Part shown: positions 54,744 to 64,000 of the stretch, piece after piece
Numbering within the stretch: the stretch's first letter is position 1
Layout of the letters: the number at the start of each line of letters is the position of its first letter
Assembly (NCBI RefSeq): GCF_030867095.1
Contig: NC_081824.1
Span: 391,482,829-391,546,828 of the forward strand
Direction of reading: 5' to 3'
Source: Alligator mississippiensis
Taxonomy: Eukaryota > Chordata > Crocodylia > Alligatoridae
Length of the DNA: 64,000 bases
Made by a program: the position numbers and the translations under genes
The notes under the pieces: model-generated
Seen by the model: the letters and a program-made list of their open reading frames with translations, nothing else
What the model was told of the DNA's origin: nothing
Databases searched by the model: none

Positions 54744-56634
54744 TGATTGCCTTAGATCACTATGCTGAGTTAATGCAGGTTTGAAAACTGCTTTAGTGCA
54801 ATAACCATTTCTATGTAATTAAAAGAAAAATATGGTCAGTGTCATGTATGCAATAGCAAAATATGTTTCTATTTATTTGTTTTAGATTACACTTTTTCTT
54901 TTGCTATAACTCTAGATTCAATTCTTGTTCTTTGTTTAGATTTACCACCATTTAAAAAAAAAATAAAAGTAACAGTGGGTATGCTGTTTCATTTCTCATT
55001 ATAATTATAAATGGTTACCCTATTTTTGTTACCTTTACTTAGATTTTCAAGTTTTTTCTAATTTTCTGATTCACCAGTGATTTGTCTTATACAATTATAT
55101 CCTATTTTCTGTGTACCTTTTTTTCCAAGTTATATTTCTACTGGCTTAAAGGCTTGATAGGGCTTGAACAGTTTGTGACGTGCCTGCATTATTTTCCATT
55201 ATTGTGCACTGTTTGAAAATGCCTTAATGTGAATAATCGTAATCACTCAGGTTCTGAAGTATGTTTTGTGTATCAAGCTTCCCTGACTTCCCTTTCAGAT
55301 TTTCATCATTCTCTGGCAATTAAACTGATTTTACAGTAGTCTTGTTTACAATTAGCTTCTTTCTCCTGTTTGTTTGTCAACTGGAAAATTCCATTTCTTT
55401 CCTTGCTATCTCTTGATGTATGCAATTTATTTATGTATAACTTTTCCCTTTGATTTTGTTTTTCCTGCTGGTTATTTAGGACTGAAGGCAATTCTTTTTC
55501 CTGCCTATTAAATCTAGTTTTAATATTCATTTAGCATTCTTAAACTTCCTCAGAGTTCCTTACTCTCAAATGCTTTTGCTGAGCATATTTTTACAGATCT
55601 GTCCATAAGGCACCTTGGAGCCAATGTTTTCATGCTAATTGAACTACAGGTACTGGTATGTGGTTGCTTTTGTTGCAACTGTGTATCCATCTGAGTCCCT
55701 GGTAGCAAAAATGCCTGTACTAAAGAACAGCATCTGCTATTAATATAGCAGATGCTGCACTTTGTATGCTATAAAGATACCATCTTCATAGTGCCAATGT
55801 GACAATATATAAGCTGCCTAATCATTCTAATGGTAATATTTGATGCTGCTGTCCTGTGCCCTTATCATATCTTGAATATTTAGCTAATCAGTAGCCACTC
55901 TATAAATCAAGTATTATACAAGTGGTGTTTAATTTATGCACATGGCAAAACTGCCATATTATTGTATAATGCCAATATACATTATGGTGAATTATTTATA
56001 TACTATTTTTAATAACATATTTTATATCTTAGGAAAATCTTTAATTTTTATGCCATTTAACATAATTTAAAAGCAGTCTCTACAAAATGTAAAAGACGTG
56101 TAAAGGTGGGTAAAAGAAAAATAAAACTTGTCTCATGGCTCAACTGGGTGGAGGGTAATTTTTCCATGCTGAGATGCCTCCTGCTTCTCCAGCTCAAGTG
56201 CATTTGCTGACTGTCATTGCAATTCCATTTCATGCAGAGAGTCAGCCAGACTCTTGGATAATCAGATTCCAGCCATTTGGCTCTTTAGCAGTTAAAATTA
56301 ATACTTTAAATTTCACTTATAAACAAAGAGGTAACCCCTGATGGTCACTGGGTGCTGCTGCTCTGTGCCTTGGTGTAGAGTATCATTTAAGTCCATTACC
56401 AAATCTGTATGCAGTTTAGTTTGTGGGTATAGTTGTCACAGCCTGTCCCAGTGTTCCTCTATAAACATAAGAAATGCCTTAGCTTAGTACCTTGTATCTT
56501 GCAGTGGTAGAGAATGGTTTTGATGGAAAAGAGTACTTATGCGGGACCTATACAGTATGGTCTGTCCCCTTCCCCTCTTCCCTTACAGTTTCTAGCATTC
56601 AGAGGTCCTGGAAGTCCTAATGTGGAGGGTTCAC
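54744..56634. other. AT-rich intergenic stretch with a perfect hairpin
   Basis: No gene was recognised. 54840-55560 is T-rich with short mixed-composition words. The hairpin at 55728-55757 is listed separately. Confidence 0.45.
55728..55757. repeat. Perfect 13-bp inverted repeat, 4-base loop
   Basis: CAGCATCTGCTAT, then TAAT, then ATAGCAGATGCTG. The arms match perfectly. It is too short for a typical microRNA precursor. It may be a transposon footprint or a small cruciform. Confidence 0.8.
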
Positions 56635-56642
56635 CAATAAGT

Positions 56643-57857
56643 AGGGGTGTGTGAAATGGCACTGTTCCATTTCAACTTGCGTTTTGACTTTTTGATGGAA
56701 CAGCATTTCATTTCAAATTTCATTTCAATTTGAAACAGCTGTTCTGTTTCATTTCATTGAAACAGTTTCGCTGTTGTGACACTGTTTCAACATTTTGCCC
56801 ATAGGCTATAATGGGGAAGCTTGAAACAGCCTATAACTTTATTATTTCTAGCTTGATTTGGATAAAACTTGCAGGAATGGTAGCCCCTTTTGAGGGCATA
56901 AAGCCTGCCAAGTTTCAAGGAGATAGGCATAGGGTTTTTGGGGAACTGCACCTCAAAATCTTGAAAACAAAACTCATGTCACATGTATATGTTAAGCCAC
57001 AGTGGGGTCAAAACTGCAGGTATGGTAGCCACTGCTGAGGCCACAAAGCCTGCCAAGTTTCAAGGAGATAGGTGCAGGGAGTTTGGGGAAACTGCACCTC
57101 AAGCTATGGACAAGCAAAACTCATGACATGGGTGGCACTGTCTGTGTTAAAGTGCAGCAGGGTGAAAGCTGCAGGCATGGTAGCCCCTGCCTTCCAGCTG
57201 TCAAGGAGATAGGTGTAGGGGCTTCTGGGTTCTGGAGCCCTGTACCTCTGGCTGCTGACAGGCAAAACTCATGACATGGGTGCTTGTGCAACTGACTGTA
57301 TCTGTCTTAGGGCAGAGGCGGGTGAAAACTGCCGGCCTCCTGGGCCCTGCTGTGGCCACGAAGCCTGCCAGCTGTCAAGGAGATAGGTGCAGGGGGAGTT
57401 TGGGTTCTGGGGCCCTGCACCTCTAGCTGCTGACAGGCAAAACTGGAACACACAGCTCAGTAACTGACACCAAGGCAGAAAGCAGGGCAGTTCAAACAAT
57501 GCTGCCTTTTATGCAGTTTTTCCATCCCTCCCCCAGAGCACTGGGATTGGAAGGGATCTCAGGGGAGGATGACAGTCACTGGCCAGCTACACAGTCAATA
57601 ATGAGAGCACTCCTTCCCCCCGTCCCCGCTCTTCCCCCTCCCTCTCTTTACGTTAGTTTCTGTTTCCCTGCAGGCAAGCCCAGCTTGAGTTTCAAAACTC
57701 AAAATGTTTTGAGAAGTTTGAAACATTTTAACTTGTCTCTTTTTGTTTCAAGGCTGTTTCACAGCTCTCTGTTTCATTTCAATTTTGCTGTTTTGAGCTC
57801 AAAATGAGTCAAAACAACATCAAAACAAAACTGCCAGCAAAATTTTGCACAGTTCTA
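56643..57857. mobile_element. hAT-like non-autonomous element with internal tandem repeats
   Basis: The left terminus 'TAGGGGTGTGTGAAAT' and the reversed right terminus 'TAGAACTGTGCAAAAT' are imperfect inverted repeats. CCAATAAG (56635-56642) and CCAACAAG (57858-57865) are an 8-bp target duplication with one change. Both ends carry 'GTTTCATTTCAAT'-type AT-rich arms. The 1215-bp interior has four tandem units (see next entry) and no transposase. Confidence 0.85.
56864..57470. repeat. Four tandem units of about 150-160 bp
   Basis: Units begin near 56864, 57010, 57165 and 57326. Each has 'TGCAGGxATGGTAGCC', 'AAGCCTGCCA', 'TCAAGGAGATAGG', a G-rich run with a 'CTGCACCTC'-like word, and a word like 'GGCAAAACTCATGACATG'. 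The third and fourth units share derived changes ('TTCTGGxGCCCTG', 'GCTGCTGACAGGC'), so the array grew in steps. It lies wholly inside the hAT-like element. Confidence 0.85.
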
Positions 57858-57865
57858 CCAACAAG

Positions 57866-60790
57866 TATCATGTTCGGCACTACTGATGGAACTACTTTCC
57901 CTCCATTTGACTCCTTGGTCAGTCATAGTCTATGGATGGATGCCAGTTTGTTGTAACTGGATTTAAAAACTAGAACTAAGTGCTTCTGATACTTCTAAGT
58001 GCCTAGGGTCTAGAGATTGATGAACAAATTGGCTCTTAAAGGAGGCTGTTCTGAAGCAGACCCTGCTTCTGATGACCCTGATGCTAGAGATCCCTTGATG
58101 TTTGGCTCATACACCCTGGAACTAGTACTATAATATTTCAGATCACTCAGTTCCTTGAGGTACATTCAACCCCAGACTGGGTTCCTAATTATAGCTTTAG
58201 AAATGATGTGGCAATATAACAATGCAATTAAGATTAGCAAAAGTTTCTCATTTAGAAACTCTTTGCTTTTAAAAAAATATGAAAGTTACTTATGTAAGAA
58301 AGTTACACTACAAATCCAATTTCTCTCAATCTGAACTTTTCTTGACAGTCTTATATTTGGTTCAAGGCCTTATGGTTCTTACTTATCTTGATTTTCTACA
58401 TATGGCATCGGATAAGCCCCTTGCATAGAAAAGGAATCTAGGTAGGGCATAGAGTCCTTGGTACCCTACTAGTACTAAGAGGGTTCTGCCCCCTTCTCCC
58501 TATGATTTATTTTTAATTAACTAGTCTTTTTAGAGGAAATGCATAAACAATATTAGGGGAGGAGCCAGAACCTATGGCTTCTTTTCTTTCTGGAAGAATT
58601 CCTGCCTCAATATGTTTATAAGAGCCAGGATTCCTCCTTCATAATTTCTGGCCTCATAACTCTATTCCTTTCCAACAAAAGGACCAGCTTCAACAGGAAG
58701 GATGGAGAATGCACGTAGCTGTGCCTATCCTATAGCATGGTATTAGGGCATTTTTCTGGGGAGTGGAAAATGCATGCATTAAAATGAACCTGAGGATGAC
58801 TCAGAACTCAGGTCTCTCTGTTTGAGAGGTGCAAGGTCTCAGGTCAGAACCCAGCTGCTGTTTGAATAACCAGAAACAACAACTCTAAACAGTTCCTTAA
58901 CCTACAAATCCAAGTCATAACTTGAAGCTGTATAATCTTTGCCAGGTCCTGAAAATTGCTTATGCTTTTAATTACTTGCATTATTACACACTAATTCTTC
59001 TTTAAATATAAGGGCAAGAGCCTAGCTAACATCTTTGTATCCCTCTTGTTTTTATTCAACATTGAACATGTCACTAATATCTGCAGTACACAGGAAACAA
59101 AGAAAATTCAAGAAAACATAGGGAAGATAAGCATGAGCTCTTGACCTTTGCTTATCCAAGCAAGGATGCCACTGCTAAGAGATTAATGTCCCATACACAC
59201 TAACATTTCATGCAGCCATGAAATGCTAGTTTGGCAAGTATATCACAAAAGGAGAAGGGTGACGATACTAAAAGAAACTCAGGGATAACATGTCTCTAGC
59301 AAAACAGAAGCAATTTATAGCTGTAATACCTAAATGCCACTGAGGCCAGAAATGCATTACTTTTCTACCAGAAGAAATGCTGTTCTTCTAGTAGAAACCA
59401 CAAGTTTACAAACTATTTATCCCAGACCAAAAATGGTGGTTCCATGAGAAAAATAACCTAGTTCCAACTCAATGGAAGTTGCTCCTGGTAGAATTAATGC
59501 TGGTGCACATTCCCTACAGCTTAAGCCCTCCTGTGAATGAGCAGAAGTCAAGCTGTAGGGAAAAGCTCCTATGCCTTCTGGAAACCAGGGCCACCTTAGG
59601 TTGAAGAAGGCACAGAGGTAAGCTTCTCCTGTCCCTCCCATAGGCAGAGAGCTTACAGCACTGCTAGCTTCACTGGTTCCTTGGTGCAGGAAGCCAAGCA
59701 GATGGAGAAGCATGGCAAAGCTCCCTACCCACATCTCACACTGGAGACCCCAGAACAAGAAACAGGTGATGGATTTGTCAGACTGCTTCAGTGGATCACT
59801 CCAGTTTCACAAAGATACAAGGAGCAGGGGGTGGTTATAGGCTGAATGCCTGTATTGCTCCCTCTCCTGGAAATATTTCCAGTGGTGGGAATTTTTCACT
59901 ACTACAAATGAATCCTTGTATGTGGTCTCAGTCAGCAGAAGAAAGACTGAAGTAATTTCCTTTCCTTAAACTTGAAGAAAGCAAAGTGATGTTATTTTGA
60001 TACATGAATTCAGTGAAGACAGAAAAAAGGATATATGTTAGCTGGACAATACATTTTCAAAAAATGTAAGTTGACACTAAATTATATTGTTGTATGTGGT
60101 TAGTACTTTTAGGAGAGACAAGAAAAGGTGTTGGAGAAAGTTGTCTTCAGAACACTCAAAATGGTATGTCACTTCTTTCAAGAACAGGAGAAAGTGATAG
60201 AAATCTGAATACTGGTTTGTTAACCTAAATTGTTTTTAGTATACCCAGATGAATTTTTAATTTGCATGCCTGAGATTGTTGAGTTGTGTTTGTTTGTGCT
60301 GCTCTATCTCAGCACAATGATCAAGCATATATCATGCTTGATATATAGTATGAATATAGTTTTGTACACACATCTAGATAGATCAATAGTAATAGCTGTA
60401 GATACATTTGTATAGATAGGATCAGCTTATATCCTGACAACTGACATCATATGGGGGTAGAAGATAGAAGATAACAAAAGGATAGAAGATAACAAAATTC
60501 TCCACTGTGCAGCATCCAGTTACTGTTGAAACCCTCATGCCTCTGACAGCAAGGGCTGTAACTTGCTAGTCCCCTATGTTCATGAAAAAGAGAGCACATG
60601 TTATCTCCTTAAAGCACATAATCATAGATGCACTGGGACATGCAGTAGGGAGCTTCATAACTTCCATGAGGTTAACGGCCTTCAATTTTATCACTGATAT
60701 GGTGTCAAGTCACACAAGGCCATGTGCATTAGGAAAAATAAAGTCCTTAGTTCATAAATTTTCATGCCAACATGTGAGAGGCAAGGATTT
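57866..60790. other. Intergenic stretch
   Basis: No gene or named repeat was recognised. An inverted repeat 'ATCAAGCAT'/'ATGCTTGAT' lies at about 60320-60342. The 113-codon minus frame at 59417-59758 has no domain. Confidence 0.45.
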
Positions 60791-60961
60791 TTGTGGGTGA
60801 AATCTTTTATTGGTAATATCTTTTACTGGATCAATGTATGGTTGACATAAAGTTAGAGAAGCTTTCAAATGCAAGGCATTCTTCATTAGGTCCTGAATGC
60901 CTTATATTTGAAACCTTGTGTGACTTTATCCTCACTGTGCAATATAAGATATCACCCACAA
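60791..60961. mobile_element. 171-bp miniature inverted-repeat element
   Basis: The left terminus 'GTGGGTGAAATCTTTTATTG' and the reversed right terminus 'GTGGGTGATATCTTATATTG' match at 18 of 20 bases. AAGGAT-like flanks occur on both sides ('CAAGGATTT' before, 'AAGGATCC' after), consistent with a short target duplication whose limits are ambiguous. The interior is non-coding. Confidence 0.75.
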
Positions 60962-61004
60962 GGATCCTTACCTGTTGCATAATTCATGGACCATCATGAG
61001 CACA

Positions 61005-62292
61005 TTGTGTTCCACATTTTCAGTTTTTACTGAATTTCACCAGTAAATTACCAGATTTTTGTATTGAAGTTATTTGGTTTTTAGTGATTTACACTTATCT
61101 TTCAGTGTCAATCAGTAAAAAATGATGATGGGGGGCAGTGGTGGCAGATGTTGGCTTAGCAGGGAACAAAGGGAGTGACAGTGCCTGTGCAGAGGCCAGG
61201 GGAGAGTGGCTGGAGCAGCTACCTGGGGGCATGGGGCTCCTAGCTTTGACCTTGGGTGGGATGGGAGGGGACATGGGAATTGCTCCCAGGGCAGGAGGGT
61301 TCCACCTGCACCTGGCGGTTCCAGCTGGGGCCCTGCCTCAGGTGCTGGGAGCTGTGAGCCCTGCTGGGGGGACAGGCAAGAGTGTCCAGCCTGCTCCCTG
61401 TGGAGGGTACTGCACCTGGCTGCTCTGCACAGGCACGTCAGGTTGGAGCTGCTGCCTGGGGATGCAGGGCTCCCAGCTCTGACCCTGGGTGGGGCAGGAG
61501 GAGCTGGTGCTGGGTTCAGTTCCCCCCACCCATGTTTGTCTGTGTGCCACTCCCCATTTCCCCCAAGTTCCAGGGCAGCCTGGCAGCAGGCTACTGCAGC
61601 AGAAGGGAGGGGTGCAGTGCAGCCCATCAACCACTTCTGGGACTGCAGCAGGGAGCAAAGCAAGGGACCTGTTGGTGCGTGCATGGTGCGGGGTTGCGGA
61701 GTGTGGCTCTTCCTGATATGCTCCCCCTGGGACGGCTGCAGGCTGGGGGACTGTACTGGGCTCTTTCCAGGGGGCATATGCTCCTGGATCAATGTACAAG
61801 ATGAGAGCAGGCTGCTGCTGCTGCTGGCTATAGTCAATAGTGGCACCAGGCTCCTCCCAGTGCTCAGGGCAGGCAGCAGTCTTCACTTCTCCTGTGTGCA
61901 GATCTGGAGGCAGGCACCCCTCTAGGAAGAGCCCAGTATAGCCTACAACCTTCCCAGGGGGCACGTAAATGCAAGAACCACGCCCCACCACCCCGCCCTG
62001 TGTTACACACCCACTGACAGCTCCCCCCACTTTGTTCCCTGCTGCAGTTCTGGGAGTGGCTGACAGGCCGCACCGCGCCCCTCCCTCCACTAGTCCCAGC
62101 CTTACTTCAGTCCCTCCTTCTCTCACTGCCATGGGAATATATTATTATTTTCCATGATTTAAACCATTTTTTTTTCTTTTCTTCCTTTTATCCCAATTTC
62201 AACCAGTTTTTATGTTTGGAAGATAATCCCTCAGAGAAGATAAACTCTCAGATTTTTTTATTTTCAAATAAAAACTGAAAATGTGGAACACT
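61005..62292. mobile_element. 1.29-kb inverted-repeat element with GC-rich core
   Basis: The left terminus 'TGTTCCACATTTTCAGTTTT' is matched in reverse by the right end ('AAAACTGAAAATGTGGAACA'). ATGAGCACA (60996-61004) and ATGAGTACA (62293-62301) form an 8-9-bp target duplication with one change. The outer 100-130 bp are AT-rich; the core 61130-62140 is GC-rich and internally repeated, for example the block near 61234-61270 recurs near 61465-61501. Large overlapping open frames occur on both strands of the core (up to 264 codons), with no domain; they reflect composition. hAT is favoured by duplication length; Mutator-type is possible. Confidence 0.85.
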
Positions 62293-62301
62293 ATGAGTAC
62301 A

Positions 62302-63324
62302 ATATCATTCCAACATTACGATGAGAACAAAGAGAAATTGTTACTAAGACCAATAGACCCACACATTGAAACTTAAAATATGGGATAGTTTTACTCTGCT
62401 AAAGTTGAGGATACTGCCCCTGAAGAACCCAGCAGTAAAATTTAAAGGATACCATATTGTAACTGAACACAAGACTATGGCCAAGTAGTAAGGAAAATAA
62501 ATTCAGAATTGTTGTAAGGAGGGCAAAGTTATCTCACTCATGGTTTGATGCGGAAACCATAGGAAAGCAGCAGTGGTGACTGGGCTCTCCTGAGCTGTTT
62601 ATAGTCATTATATTCACTCATCTAAATATAAATTCCCAGGATGCAAGTCCATGAGACCCAAATCCAGTTTTTAGTGCCACCTGTGAGTTTACATTACTCA
62701 ACACATTTGGTGTTATTCCCATTGATTCTAGTGGGAGTAAACTTATTTATGAAAAACATTGGTAATACAAACTCACAGGGAGCCTCCCTACTTATTATCT
62801 TAACCAACAAGACGTGGCAAGACGTGGCAGGAGAGACTAGAAGGTGCCTGCAGGGTGAAGCTGGCATGGTCACGGAGCCCTAGGGTCATCATGGCCATTC
62901 CTATGATCCCCACGTCATGACATAGTCCATGAAATAACAACCTGTTACAAGATTGAGGCTATATCATGCATGCTAAAGAAGAAAAAAATGCTATAATAAT
63001 ATAACTCATGTATTTGTCAAACATCTTTAATGATGCCTAATCTTTAAACAACCTGATGAGTAAATTGATTATCACCAGAACAAAAAACCTGAAATTCATT
63101 GCCCCTAGTCAGATAACAAAAGCCACCAAAACCAGCTCTCTGTGAATTTACCCTCAGACAATTAGGAGATAAATGTACTATCTTGGTATGATCTTTCTTC
63201 AAAACATTTTGTCTTTGATTAACCTTTAATTGTTTAAATTTCAACAGGAGTTAGAAATCAGTGTCAAAGAACTTGTGCTGAGCACAGTATGTCTCAGAAT
63301 ATAAATAGTTACAGTTATCTCTTA
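62302..63324. other. Intergenic sequence
   Basis: AT-rich, with a direct repeat of 'AAGACGTGGC' at about 62810-62828. No gene was recognised. Confidence 0.5.
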
Positions 63325-63325
63325 C

Positions 63326-63364
<39 letters not shown>
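63325..63364. repeat. AT dinucleotide microsatellite
   Basis: A (TA)n tract with one or two interruptions near 63331. Confidence 0.95.
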
Positions 63365-63367
<3 letters not shown>

Positions 63368-63428
63368 CATAATTTCTATGCAAAGAAACTTATAACTGAA
63401 GTATTCTTCCTCTTTAACTTTATTGAGG

Positions 63429-63432
<4 letters not shown>

Positions 63433-63473
<41 letters not shown>
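63433..63473. repeat. AT dinucleotide microsatellite (second)
   Basis: A pure (AT)20 tract about 70 bases after the first one. The pair is a likely length-variable, cruciform-prone site. Confidence 0.95.
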
Positions 63474-63477
<4 letters not shown>

Positions 63478-64000
63478 TGAAATAATCTCTGTAATATTAG
63501 TTCCAAAATAGCAAAATGCAGTAATTACATCATTATTTTGTCAGTCTCTGTCAATCCATTGCAGGAAAATATTCACTCTCTTACCTTTTCTTATGTTCTT
63601 TTATCCAGTTCTTACCACCTTAATAATTTTGTTTAGATTGTTCTCTTTACTGTATTAGACTGCACACACTTCAAGTCAGGTATATATTTTTCTGTGAAGT
63701 ATCCTGATTAGTTATTCTGTTAATCAAGTAAATTAATAAATACACTGATTCTGTATGTAATTGTGACAATTTATTTACCTTGGCACAACAGATTACCTGG
63801 ATTATATAATTGCTCACATCTACTCCTCCTTAGGATCAATTTTGCCAGTATTAAGTTAAAAATTGCCCATCTAGCAACAAAATATATGGATACCTTCCCA
63901 GGGTAGCATTGATGTCATAGACAGAAAGTTCTTTCCCTTTGGCCTTTTGGGCAATATCAAAGGCCAAAGGTAACATGTTGTGGGGGAACATTGACAGGTT
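63474..64000. other. Intergenic sequence ending in a hairpin
   Basis: AT-rich. A perfect 12-bp inverted repeat CCTTTGGCCTTT / AAAGGCCAAAGG lies at 63936-63947 and 63959-63970 with an 11-base loop. It may be the edge of an element continuing beyond the window. Confidence 0.5.

Noticed and set aside
55728..55757. microRNA gene
   Set aside because: The 13-bp stem is too short for a typical precursor.
61338..62132. 264-codon minus-strand gene
   Set aside because: It overlaps frames of up to 239 codons on the opposite strand in a GC-rich transposon core and has no domain.

Overview
The window is vertebrate, non-mammalian nuclear DNA made mostly of transposable-element fossils set in AT-rich intergenic sequence. 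At least eleven CR1 LINE copies occur. The commonest subfamily has a 3' end of short ATTCATAGA-type repeats, seen reversed at 13049, 49156 and 52861. Many hAT-like terminal-inverted-repeat elements, a solo retroviral LTR and a Ty3/Gypsy relic are also present. This mix fits a crocodilian best. A turtle is possible; a bird is unlikely given so many DNA transposons. No intact host gene, tRNA, rRNA or CRISPR array could be supported.

Layout. 1-12563: AT-rich sequence with old CR1 fragments and two related miniature elements (6509-6970, 11138-11625). 12564-20612: a three-layer nest. A hAT-like element holds a minus-strand CR1 (13049-14200 plus 18653-19832), which is split by a near full-length plus-strand CR1 (14201-18652) flanked by a 5-bp target duplication. 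The inner CR1 keeps a complete ORF1 and an ORF2 broken by one stop. 20725-23480: an older CR1 with a miniature element inserted in it, then a hAT element with an 8-bp duplication. 27214-33535: another CR1, a decayed spliced Myb/SANT-like gene, and a GC-rich element carrying a 20-bp/80-bp minisatellite. 34145-34747: a solo LTR with a 5-bp duplication. 34958-35800: local tandem duplications. 40318-43696: a small Ty3/Gypsy relic whose integrase tail lies upstream of its reverse transcriptase (Gmr1-like order). 48238-54743: a second nest with three CR1 copies. 56643-57857, 60791-60961 and 61005-62292: three further inverted-repeat elements. The end has AT microsatellites and a perfect hairpin.

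The recognisable genes are all transposon genes. CR1 ORF1 (coiled coil plus SGNH-type esterase) and ORF2 (APE endonuclease plus reverse transcriptase) together drive target-primed retrotransposition. The nesting gives a relative order of events. CR1 copies in opposite orientations form kilobase-scale inverted repeats. All family assignments were made by eye, with no database search.
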